Below, in pieces: positions 15,847 to 22,789 of a stretch of 29,810 nucleotides of DNA (its first letter is position 1; each line of letters begins with the position of its first letter). The stretch is from assembly GCA_027063295.1 (NCBI GenBank), contig JAMORZ010000162.1, forward strand, positions 1 to 29,810, written 5' to 3'. The notes below the pieces were generated by a model. The model searched no databases. It was given only the letters and a program-made list of their open reading frames with translations, and was not told where the DNA came from. The DNA is from Sulfurimonas sp. Lineage in GTDB: Bacteria; Campylobacterota; Campylobacteria; Campylobacterales; Sulfurimonadaceae. Position numbers and translations under genes: made by a program.

Positions 15847-16883
15847 AGTCCAACCTCCACTTGTGCCAATGTTGAAACCTCAGCACCAAGATCTGCTTGT
15901 CTTACATAAACTGTTAAAAACATCTCCTCTTCAAGGTAGCGTTTAAGATCAGGAGAGATACCCACCCCATCTGCAACATAAACATACTCAACAAACTTAC
16001 TCTCATAACGAGTATCCTTGTAAAATTTATTTAATGAAGTTTGAATTAAAGAAAAACGTTGATAATCTTCGTTGAAACTATCTGATGTTGTGTGTTGCTC
16101 TATCTCCTCTTCGCTTTCTTGATAAAACTCTTCTTCAATATCTTCTGAAAACTCATCAATATCCTCAACACTATCAAGATCTTCGATATCACCAAAGTCT
16201 TCAATATCGTCGATATCATCCATATCATCGATAACATCTACATCTTCAAGATCGATACTCTCTTCTAGATCCATATCAAAAGAGATATCTTCATCCTCAT
16301 CACCACTCTCTAAAACAAGCTCTTCATTATCATCAAAGTCACTTTGCATATCCAAATACTCACCATAGAGTAGTTGTGACTCTTCAAAGATACAAAGTGT
16401 TACAGAAGTTTCTTGGATGAGAACAAACATCGCCATACGCTCTTTAATCTTCTCTTGAAAAAAATGTGTTAGTACAGAAAAAGGGGAAAATATAAAATCA
16501 ACTCCAATATCTTTGTAAAGCTTTTCTATCTCATAAAGATCAGCTTGTGATGTAAAAAAGCTCCACCTCTCATCATAACATTTCACTTCACAGTCACTTA
16601 CATCGTGAAACTGTGTAAGCATGGATCTCTCACATGTAGGAATAGCCCCTTGTTTTGTAGAAAAGTCTAAAACTGACACATAATAAAAAGGGGATTCTTT
16701 GATGAACTTTTCAACAAAAGCCACCATGTTTGCATCGATATATGAGGTGTCAAAACTCTCCTCAACACTCCCAACTATCCCTTTTGAGGAGAGTGTATCT
16801 ACATGAACTTTTACTCCATGTTTTGTGATCATAATATTGATAAAAATTTTTTGATACAAAGATTCTAGAAGTTTGCTAAACAC
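15843..16883 (-). CDS. PilM/GspL-like cytoplasmic protein with an acidic insertion
   Basis: A 346-residue soluble protein. The N-terminal 150 residues and MFVLIQETSVTLCIFEESQ (about 152-170) look like two halves of an actin-like (ASKHA) fold as in PilM or GspL. The C-terminal YVYVADGVGISPDLKRYLEE (about 300-319) would complete it. Between them, residues 181-265 form an Asp/Glu-dense low-complexity insertion, unusual for the family. The start is a GTG overlapping the xerH stop by one base (TAGTG), with AGGGG upstream. It is followed by PilN- and PilO-like genes with overlaps. The remote assignment depends on that order and is inference. Confidence 0.5.
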   Translation of the reverse strand: MFSKLLESLYQKIFINIMITKHGVKVHVDTLSSKGIVGSVEESFDTSYIDANMVAFVEKFIKESPFYYVSVLDFSTKQGAIPTCERSMLTQFHDVSDCEVKCYDERWSFFTSQADLYEIEKLYKDIGVDFIFSPFSVLTHFFQEKIKERMAMFVLIQETSVTLCIFEESQLLYGEYLDMQSDFDDNEELVLESGDEDEDISFDMDLEESIDLEDVDVIDDMDDIDDIEDFGDIEDLDSVEDIDEFSEDIEEEFYQESEEEIEQHTTSDSFNEDYQRFSLIQTSLNKFYKDTRYESKFVEYVYVADGVGISPDLKRYLEEEMFLTVYVRQADLGAEVSTLAQVEVGL

Positions 16884-17764
16884 TAAACATCCCCTTGTGC
16901 AAGTGGATGTGCTTTGTTATAGTTTTGTTGTTTCAATGCACTACCTAACTTTGTATAAATTTGTGTTGTCGCCATAGACGAATGTCCAAGCAGTTCACTA
17001 ACATCGACAATAGGAGCTCCACTGTTTAGAAGTGAAGTCGCATAGGAGTGTCGAAGTTGATGTGGTGTTACTTTCATACCTATTCGTTTAAACACTTTAG
17101 TAACGGTATATCTTAGACTATTTTCGCTTAATTTTTCGCCATTTTTCTCAAAAAGAAACTTTTTTGGAACTTTTCGCTTCAAATAATCTTGCAAGAGATC
17201 TTTTGTAATCCCTAAAAGTGGAACATCCCTTTGCTTGTTCCCTTTTCCTAAGATTCTAATCCACTCTGAAGATATGTCACTTAGTTTTATATTTAACATT
17301 TCAGAGATACGTAACCCCAAGGTATAGAACATAACAATAATAAGTTTTTCTTCATCGCTGGCATATTCTAAAGCCTCAACAATATGTTGATGTGCTACTG
17401 GTTTGGGAAGTGTTTTTGCAACCTTGATACTCTCATCTGCAAGAAGAAGTGTTTTGTAATGATTCTCATTTAAAAACGCAACAAATCCCCGTATTGCACT
17501 TAACTTTTTACTGATAGTTTTAGCATTAAGATGGGAGATCTTTAAGCGATATGGCATAAGGTTTATCTCTAGAGTATCACCCTCTTGAATCAACTCTACA
17601 ATTCTTAAAGCTTCCTGAAGTGTTTCATCATAGCTTTTTAGGGTAAGATCAGAGTATCCTCTTACTTTCTCAAGTGATTCAAGATAAGCTCTGCGTTGTT
17701 TATCGAGATACTTTTTCAAGGAGTTTCTCAAATTGTTGATGATAACGAGCTGCTTCATCAACAA
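16883..17764 (-). CDS. xerH: XerH-type tyrosine recombinase
   Basis: Site-specific recombinase of the single-Xer type that resolves chromosome dimers at a dif site in Campylobacterota. All catalytic residues are visible, numbered from the start at 17764: R152 (GLRISEML), K174 (GKGNKQRD), H235 and R238 (HQLRHSYA), H261 (LLGHSSM) and Y270 (TQIYTKL). Residues 24-110 form the SAM-like core-binding domain. The longest frame starts at 17764 and overlaps the upstream gene by 65 bp; a TTG at 17719 with GAG upstream (overlap 20 bp) is a more natural start. It lies inside a housekeeping operon without flanking repeats, so it is not a phage or island integrase. Confidence 0.87.
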   Translation of the reverse strand: MLMKQLVIINNLRNSLKKYLDKQRRAYLESLEKVRGYSDLTLKSYDETLQEALRIVELIQEGDTLEINLMPYRLKISHLNAKTISKKLSAIRGFVAFLNENHYKTLLLADESIKVAKTLPKPVAHQHIVEALEYASDEEKLIIVMFYTLGLRISEMLNIKLSDISSEWIRILGKGNKQRDVPLLGITKDLLQDYLKRKVPKKFLFEKNGEKLSENSLRYTVTKVFKRIGMKVTPHQLRHSYATSLLNSGAPIVDVSELLGHSSMATTQIYTKLGSALKQQNYNKAHPLAQGDV

Positions 17765-18155
17765 GCTCTTTATCTGTAATGATACTTGGTGCCAATTTTG
17801 GATACGATTCTGTCATAATTGCACTCATCATTTTAATCCTTACACGATCACCATCATCTATACTCTCTTTTTGTGCAATTTTGTTGATCTCTTGCATATA
17901 TTTTTTTGCTTCATTGATATACTTGACATACTTTAAAGAGGTTTTTGACTGCGCCATTATTGTTGATGCCATACGATTATACACATCTTCACTAAAAGCT
18001 TCATTTGCAAGTGTATAAGCTTCCTCATACTCCCCAATCTCATAATAATACTTCGCCTCAATAGACTTTCTGTATGATGGATTTGCCATAAAAAACAAAG
18101 CCATTACCACAAGTAAAAAAGCAGCTACAAATACTAATGAAAACCTACTTCCCAT
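17700..18155 (-). CDS. Small membrane-anchored protein of unknown function
   Basis: A 151-residue protein with an N-terminal membrane helix (about residues 5-24) and a helical, charged remainder. EAKYYYEIGEYEEAYTLANEAF (about residues 33-54) resembles one tetratricopeptide-like helix pair, so a protein-binding role is possible. No catalytic motif is seen. It starts 11 bases inside the end of the acyltransferase gene and overlaps xerH, so it belongs to the same operon. I do not recognise the family. Confidence 0.65.
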   Translation of the reverse strand: MGSRFSLVFVAAFLLVVMALFFMANPSYRKSIEAKYYYEIGEYEEAYTLANEAFSEDVYNRMASTIMAQSKTSLKYVKYINEAKKYMQEINKIAQKESIDDGDRVRIKMMSAIMTESYPKLAPSIITDKELVDEAARYHQQFEKLLEKVSR

Positions 18156-18765
18156 GTTTGAGTAACCCCTCTTTTATCAAAGAGCGTGCTTCCTCTTTTT
18201 CCATACCCTTAATCATCAAAGGTTCAGAATAATAAAAATTTATCTCACCAAAAGGTTTTGGGACAACAAATCTATCCCAGCTTGAGAGCTGCCAAAACTT
18301 TGTAGGGCGAATCTCTACAAGTATCACCTTTGCGCCTGTTTTTTGTGCCATAGCGATCACACCATCAGCCACCTCATGACGAGGTCCACGTGGACCATCA
18401 GGGGTGATCCCTATATCGTAGCCATCTTTAAGAGCCTTGATCCCCTCTATGAGAACACGCACTGCATTTTTGTTTGATGAACCAGCAATAATCTCAAGAC
18501 CAAATTTTTTGAGTGTTCCTGCGATGAGTGTACCATCAAAATGGCTTGAAATAACTGCTTTTACATGAGGGGGATTTTTAAAATGCAAATAGGAGTGTGC
18601 AAACATCATCAGATCACCATGCCAACAAGCATAAATGATAGGCTCATCTGGCAAACTCTCCACAGAGAAGTTCTTTTTGCTCGTTGCATAGATGATACGG
18701 ATAAAAAACGCACCAACAACAGGCACAGCAAAAGAAGCAAATGAGCGTAGAAATTTTTTAAGCAA
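18145..18765 (-). CDS. Lysophospholipid acyltransferase-like protein (DUF374)
   Basis: A 206-residue membrane-associated acyltransferase-like protein, probably acting on a lipid or lipid A precursor at the inner membrane. After a short N-terminal hydrophobic helix, ACWHGDLMMFAHSY and the stretch ISSHFDGTLIAGTLKKFG (about residues 72-89) are followed by PDGPRGPRHEV (about 120-130). These are the conserved blocks of the DUF374 branch of the LPLAT superfamily. The start is TTG, 8 bases inside the end of miaB. The substrate cannot be told. Confidence 0.82.
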   Translation of the reverse strand: MLKKFLRSFASFAVPVVGAFFIRIIYATSKKNFSVESLPDEPIIYACWHGDLMMFAHSYLHFKNPPHVKAVISSHFDGTLIAGTLKKFGLEIIAGSSNKNAVRVLIEGIKALKDGYDIGITPDGPRGPRHEVADGVIAMAQKTGAKVILVEIRPTKFWQLSSWDRFVVPKPFGEINFYYSEPLMIKGMEKEEARSLIKEGLLKHGK

Positions 18766-20059
18766 CTAACTCACCTGTTAAGATAGTTCTACCAAGTGAT
18801 GTGATACGAACATCTTGAAATGTACCTAAAAGCTCCTCTGAGCCTTTGACTTTTATGACGATGTTATTGTCGCTTCTACCAGAGACATACCCATCTGCGT
18901 TTAAATCTTCAAAATAAACTCTAAAAGTTTTACCCATATGACGTTTTGCATTTTCATCAAGGATCTCGGCTTGAAGTGATTGGAGCTGTTGGAGTCTTTG
19001 TGACCCCACTTCATCATCAACTACATTTGTGTAGTGTTGTGCTTCAGTCTCAGGACGAGGAGAGTATTTAAACGAGAAGATCTGATCAAATTTTACTTTT
19101 CTCATCACATCTAATGTATGCTCAAAATCTTCATCGCTCTCCCCAGGAAACGCAACGATAATATCTGTCGATATTGTTGCTTCAGGACACTCAGCACGAA
19201 GTTTTTCAACACGGTTTAAAAACCACTCTTTTGTGTAGCCGCGTTTCATATCTTTAAGCACTTTTGAGCTTCCACTTTGCAGTGGCATATGCATAGACTT
19301 ACATATCTTAGGATTGTGTGCAAACTCCTCAATAAACTCATCATCCATATGAAACGGATGTGGCGATGTAAAACGTATACGCTCTAAGCCCTCTATCTTT
19401 GAAAGGCGACGAAGCAGTTCTGTAAAGTTTACTTTTTCGTGTTCTCCTGAGAAACGACGACCATAGTTGTTGACATTTTGCCCAAGCAAAAACACCTCTT
19501 TTGCTCCATTATCCACTGCTCTTTGAGCCTCTGCGATGATAAGCTCATCAGGAATAGAGATCTCCTCACCACGCGTTTTTGGAACAATACAAAATGTACA
19601 AGATTTATCACACCCCATAGATATGTTGATGTAGGCTTTGTATGGTGATGAGCGAAAGTCTTTAAATGCAAATTCACTCTCATCGTAGTTGATATCTATC
19701 TCAACAGCTTTATCTTTATGAATAATCTCGGCGATCTTTGAAACATTTCTCGCACCAAGTACAAAGCTTACATAAGGAGCACGCTTGATAATATCTTTTC
19801 CAAGGTGCGAAGCGGTACAACCACACACACCTATCTTCGCACCCTCTTTTTTGTTTTTGTTAAATGTACCAAGTTCACTAAAAAGTTTATGCACAGGTCT
19901 CTCACGAACTGAACATGTATTTATCAAAATCAAATCAGCTTCACGGTAATCCTCTACACTCTCATACCCCTCTTTTTCACGCAACTCAGCAATCATATGC
20001 TCAGTATCACGTGAGTTCATAGCACAGCCAAGTGTTTCGATAAATAACTTTTTAGACAT
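18758..20059 (-). CDS. miaB: tRNA-2-methylthio-N6-dimethylallyladenosine synthase
   Basis: Radical-SAM methylthiotransferase that converts i6A37 to ms2i6A37 in tRNAs reading U-starting codons. The protein has 433 residues. Cluster cysteines are C12 (GCAMNSRD), C49 (NTCSVRE) and C81 (CGCTASHLG), and the radical-SAM triad is C150, C154 and C157 in MGCDKSCTFCIVPKTRG. RRFSGEHEKVNFTELL and MHMPLQSGSSKVLK are also typical. The C-terminal TRAM domain includes DGYVSGRSDNNIVIKVKG. The motif NTCSVRE and GCAMN distinguish it from RimO. The gene follows the HP0268-like gene by 11 bases, as in Helicobacter (HP0268-HP0269), and heads the overlapping string of membrane and recombinase genes. Confidence 0.95.
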   Translation of the reverse strand: MSKKLFIETLGCAMNSRDTEHMIAELREKEGYESVEDYREADLILINTCSVRERPVHKLFSELGTFNKNKKEGAKIGVCGCTASHLGKDIIKRAPYVSFVLGARNVSKIAEIIHKDKAVEIDINYDESEFAFKDFRSSPYKAYINISMGCDKSCTFCIVPKTRGEEISIPDELIIAEAQRAVDNGAKEVFLLGQNVNNYGRRFSGEHEKVNFTELLRRLSKIEGLERIRFTSPHPFHMDDEFIEEFAHNPKICKSMHMPLQSGSSKVLKDMKRGYTKEWFLNRVEKLRAECPEATISTDIIVAFPGESDEDFEHTLDVMRKVKFDQIFSFKYSPRPETEAQHYTNVVDDEVGSQRLQQLQSLQAEILDENAKRHMGKTFRVYFEDLNADGYVSGRSDNNIVIKVKGSEELLGTFQDVRITSLGRTILTGELVA

Positions 20060-20070
20060 AGTATCTCTTT

Positions 20071-20316
20071 TTAGTTCATTATATGAATTTGGTACATATA
20101 GTCATTGTCTGCAAGACCATATTTTACTTCACTCATATAAAAGCTTTTCCCTTGAGCTTCAAAATGATCTTGAAGTTCTAAAAGATCTTTGTGTGAGTTA
20201 TCACGATCAAAATAAAAGATCACACTCTCCTCTTTTTCAACTGCTGCTTCGATTTTTGCTAAATCAACTTTTTTTGGTTTTGCATCAATCTCAACTCTTG
20301 CAAATTTAAGTTCCAT
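20071..20316 (-). CDS. HP0268-like small nuclease-family protein
   Basis: An 81-residue protein resembling Helicobacter pylori HP0268, reported as a small nicking endonuclease and ribonuclease with a Smr-like alpha/beta fold. The segment SVIFYFDRDNSHKDLLELQ (about residues 31-49) and a C-terminal YMYQIHIM fit the compact fold. The gene precedes miaB by 11 bases, the same neighbourhood as HP0268-HP0269, which strengthens the call. It has its own AAGGAA ribosome site and a TATAAT upstream. Residue-level catalytic assignment was not possible here. Confidence 0.75.
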   Translation of the reverse strand: MELKFARVEIDAKPKKVDLAKIEAAVEKEESVIFYFDRDNSHKDLLELQDHFEAQGKSFYMSEVKYGLADNDYMYQIHIMN

Positions 20317-20354
20317 ACTTTTTCCTTATACTATTTTCTTATTTAATGTAGTGC

Positions 20355-20360
20355 ATTATA
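20355..20360 (-). promoter_or_regulatory. Probable -10 box for the HP0268-like/miaB operon
   Basis: TATAAT preceded by TTG on the minus strand, 39-44 bases upstream of the HP0268-like ATG, in the divergent gap with nusA. Confidence 0.45.
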
Positions 20361-20410
20361 CAAAAAATGTCATAAAAATTGGGTTAAAGAATACTTTAGC
20401 AGAGTTAGAG

Positions 20411-20416
20411 TATAAT
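20411..20416 (+). promoter_or_regulatory. Probable -10 box for nusA
   Basis: TATAAT on the plus strand, about 74-79 bases upstream of the chosen nusA ATG, leaving a leader of some 65 bases. Confidence 0.4.
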
Positions 20417-20489
20417 TCAAAACTTCAAAAAAATCCCCCAAAATTACTTATTATTGTTAACTAAAGGGGCAAAAAAGGAACTTATTGCC

Positions 20490-21620
20490 ATGGAAAAAAT
20501 CTTAGATATTGCAGAAGCTATTGCACATGAAAAAGGGCTTCAACCAGAAAAAGTTTTAGAATCACTCAAAACTGCATTTGTACAAACAGCAAAACGTGTA
20601 ATTAACCCAAACTTTGCATTTGTTGCACAAGTTGATGATGCGACAAAAAGTATTCAAGTTATCCAAACTATCACTGTTGTAGCAGATGATGATGAAAGAC
20701 TTCAAGATGAAGAGATTGCTCCTGCATATATGGCGATTAGCGAAGCAAGAGAGTATGATGACCAAGTTGAACTTGGTGATCAACTTCAAATCGATCATGA
20801 TTTAGAAGAGTATGGAAGAACTGCTGCATCACAACTACACCGTGAGATAGAGTACCATATCCAAAGACTTGTAGAGGATGAACTTTACAATAAATACAAA
20901 GCAAAAGTTGGCACACTTGTAAGTGGTCGCGTAACACATGTAGATGCTCAAAATGCAACATATATTGAAGTAGATGAGATCCGTGCAGTACTTCCTATGA
21001 AAAGTCGTATCAAAGGTGAGATCTTTGATGTAGGAGATCACATCAAAGCAGTAGTTCGTCGTGTAAATATAGACAAAAACAGCATCCAAATAGAACTTTC
21101 TCGCACAAGCCCTAAGTTTTTAGAAGCACTTTTAGAGCTTGAAGTTCCTGAGATAGCAGAGGGAAGTGTTGTGATAGAAAAAGCTGCACGTATCCCAGGT
21201 GAAAGAGCGAAGATCGCTATCATGAGTACACATCCACAAGTAGATGCAGTTGGTGCAACTGTTGGTGTAAAAGGTGTTCGTATAAACGCAGTAAGTGCTG
21301 AGCTTATCGGTGAAAATATCGATTGTATCGAATACACTACCATCCCTGAGCTGTTTGTTAGCCGTACGATGAGTCCTGCTATCATCTCTCATGTAGAGAT
21401 TGTAAAAAATGAAGAGGGTGAAAATGAAAAAGCTATCATCACACTTCCAGCAGATCAAAAAAGTAAAGCGATAGGAAAAAGTGGTATAAACATCCGTTTA
21501 GCTTCTATGCTTACAGGTATGCAGATAGAACTTGTAGAAAACGATTCTGTAACAAATGAAGATGGAGAGATCGAAGAGAAAAAAGATGGTGTAGATGCAC
21601 TAGAAGCTCTCTTTAACTAA
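20490..21620 (+). CDS. nusA: Transcription termination/antitermination protein NusA
   Basis: RNA-polymerase-binding factor that controls pausing, intrinsic termination and antitermination. It has 376 residues from the ATG at 20490, chosen because AAAGGAA stands about ten bases upstream and MEKILDIAEAIAHEKG is the usual N-terminus. A TTG at 20454 would extend it by 12 residues. Regions in order are the N-terminal RNAP-binding domain (about residues 1-125), the S1 domain beginning near GTLVSGRVTHVD, and KH1 and KH2 domains, including SKAIGKSGINIRLASMLTG near residue 330. It lacks the C-terminal acidic repeats of E. coli NusA, as is normal outside gamma-proteobacteria. A strong promoter for a candidate small RNA lies directly after the stop. 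Confidence 0.95.
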   Translation: MEKILDIAEAIAHEKGLQPEKVLESLKTAFVQTAKRVINPNFAFVAQVDDATKSIQVIQTITVVADDDERLQDEEIAPAYMAISEAREYDDQVELGDQLQIDHDLEEYGRTAASQLHREIEYHIQRLVEDELYNKYKAKVGTLVSGRVTHVDAQNATYIEVDEIRAVLPMKSRIKGEIFDVGDHIKAVVRRVNIDKNSIQIELSRTSPKFLEALLELEVPEIAEGSVVIEKAARIPGERAKIAIMSTHPQVDAVGATVGVKGVRINAVSAELIGENIDCIEYTTIPELFVSRTMSPAIISHVEIVKNEEGENEKAIITLPADQKSKAIGKSGINIRLASMLTGMQIELVENDSVTNEDGEIEEKKDGVDALEALFN

Positions 21621-21622
21621 AG

Positions 21623-21652
21623 TTGACATTATTTTAGAATTTTTAGTATAAT
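21623..21652 (+). promoter_or_regulatory. Consensus sigma70 promoter just after nusA
   Basis: TTGACA at 21623-21628 and TATAAT at 21647-21652, both exact consensus hexamers, separated by 18 bases. It starts two bases after the nusA stop and points at a 70-90 base stretch that ends in a strong terminator, with no reading frame between. Confidence 0.7.
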
Positions 21653-21658
21653 TTTACT

Positions 21659-21745
21659 ACAAGCAAAGTAAAACTCTTGATAACAGCTTGATAAACTGTT
21701 GTTGAGATAAAAAGGGTACGACTCGTTGAGTTGTACCCTTTTTTT
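21659..21745 (+). ncRNA. Candidate small RNA (~87 nt) downstream of nusA
   Basis: A start about 7 bases after TATAAT and an end in the T-run at 21745 define a transcript of roughly 87 bases with no sensible reading frame. It has two hairpins. The first pairs GATAACAG with CTGTTGTT around the loop CTTGATAAA, framed by CTC and GAG. The second is the 3' terminator. CTTGATAA occurs twice, 3 bases apart, the second copy lying mostly in the loop. It does not look like tmRNA, 6S, RNase P or the SRP RNA. Its target and role are unknown. Confidence 0.5.
21709..21745 (+). terminator. Strong intrinsic terminator (nusA / candidate sRNA)
   Basis: A 16-bp stem, AAAAAGGGTACGACTC with GAGTTGTACCCTTTTT (one G-T), around a GTT loop and followed by two further T's. 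It ends both nusA read-through and the candidate small RNA. Confidence 0.85.
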
Positions 21746-21791
21746 GTCTATAGGCTTGATGTTTTTTGCACCATATCTAAACTAATCAAAA

Positions 21792-21818
21792 CACAAGAGG
21801 ATTTATCACCCTCTTGTG
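21792..21818 (-). terminator. Intrinsic terminator of the argS-permease operon
   Basis: CACAAGAGG and CCTCTTGTG pair perfectly (9 bp) around a 9-base loop. On the minus strand TTTTG follows, 9 bases after the permease stop. It faces the convergent nusA-side terminator. Confidence 0.75.
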
Positions 21819-21826
21819 GATCACTA

Positions 21827-22753
21827 CTACCCTCTTTTCATAAACGGATTAAGTTTAAGTAGGATCATATCTGCTAACATATTTCCAAGTAGAGTTAAAA
21901 ATGCTGTAATGATCAGTATCCCCATGATAATAGGATAATCACGTGAAAGTGCTGAGATGTAAAAAAGCTGTCCCATCCCTTCTATACCAAAAATAGACTC
22001 TAAAATCACACTTCCGCCTATAAGTCCAGGAAGTGAAAGACCAAGTAGAGTTACAATTGGTGGCAAAAGATTTGGTAAAATGTAGTATCTTAAAAGTTGT
22101 TTCTCACTCAGACCTCTTGCAGTTGCAAAGTAGTAGTAATCACTTTTTAAAATCTCAAGTGTTAACGATCGGATATAAACCACCATACTCCCAATACCTG
22201 TAAAAACCATTACTCCCACAGGAAGTGTAAGATGCCAAATCATATCAAGATAGTATGCAAACCCATCTTTTGTCTCAACTGAATGTAAACCAGCAATAGG
22301 AAACCAACCTAGAAAAAGTGAGAAAAATAAGATAAACAAAAGTGCAAGATAAAAAGATGGCATCGAAAAAGAGATAAGTGAGATCTGACGAATGAGATAA
22401 TCAGTCTTTTTTTCATACCTTAATGCCGCTTTGACACCAAGATATAAAGAGAGAAAAAACACAATAAGAAGTGAAGATATATTCATAATCAATGTTACTG
22501 GCAAACGCTTAAAGATCTCATCTGCAACATCTGCACCACTCACAAATGAGATACCAAAGTTAAAAAAAACTAAATTACCAATCCAATCCAAATACTGTTG
22601 AACGAGAGGTTTATCTAAGCCATAAACAGCTTTAAGCTTCTCAATAGCCTCTTTTGTCATATTTGGATTGAGTTCACCTGCACCAAAAAAGGAGTTTGGA
22701 GCGATATGGATAGCTGTAAATGAAACGACAGATATCAGCAACAACATAAACAA
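21827..22753 (-). CDS. OppB/DppB-type ABC transporter permease
   Basis: Membrane subunit of a peptide/nickel-class ABC importer. About six membrane helices and the family's EAA-like cytoplasmic loop are visible (DYYYFATARGLSEKQLLRYY, about residues 206-225), followed by ILPNLLPPIVTLLG and ILESIFGIEGMGQLF, all typical of OppB. No second permease, ATPase or binding protein is next to it, so partners must lie elsewhere. The nearest standard start codon in frame is TTG at 22753, which leaves the protein without basic N-terminal residues. The frame is open back to 22789, where AUU codons stand near an AGGAGG site at the end of argS. The true N-terminus may therefore be ISILLLRKTAYIL or close to it. 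Confidence 0.83.
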   Translation of the reverse strand: MFMLLLISVVSFTAIHIAPNSFFGAGELNPNMTKEAIEKLKAVYGLDKPLVQQYLDWIGNLVFFNFGISFVSGADVADEIFKRLPVTLIMNISSLLIVFFLSLYLGVKAALRYEKKTDYLIRQISLISFSMPSFYLALLFILFFSLFLGWFPIAGLHSVETKDGFAYYLDMIWHLTLPVGVMVFTGIGSMVVYIRSLTLEILKSDYYYFATARGLSEKQLLRYYILPNLLPPIVTLLGLSLPGLIGGSVILESIFGIEGMGQLFYISALSRDYPIIMGILIITAFLTLLGNMLADMILLKLNPFMKRG

Positions 22754-22789
22754 AATATATGCTGTCTTACGAAGAAGTAAAATCGAAAT

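Noticed and set aside
16883..17764. Integrase of a prophage or genomic island
   Set aside because: No phage genes, att repeats or tRNA junction; it overlaps housekeeping genes and has the single-Xer context of Campylobacterota.
21038..21458. Minus-strand open frames of 108 and 115 codons in nusA
   Set aside because: Both lie antisense to the conserved KH domains of nusA and have no family features.
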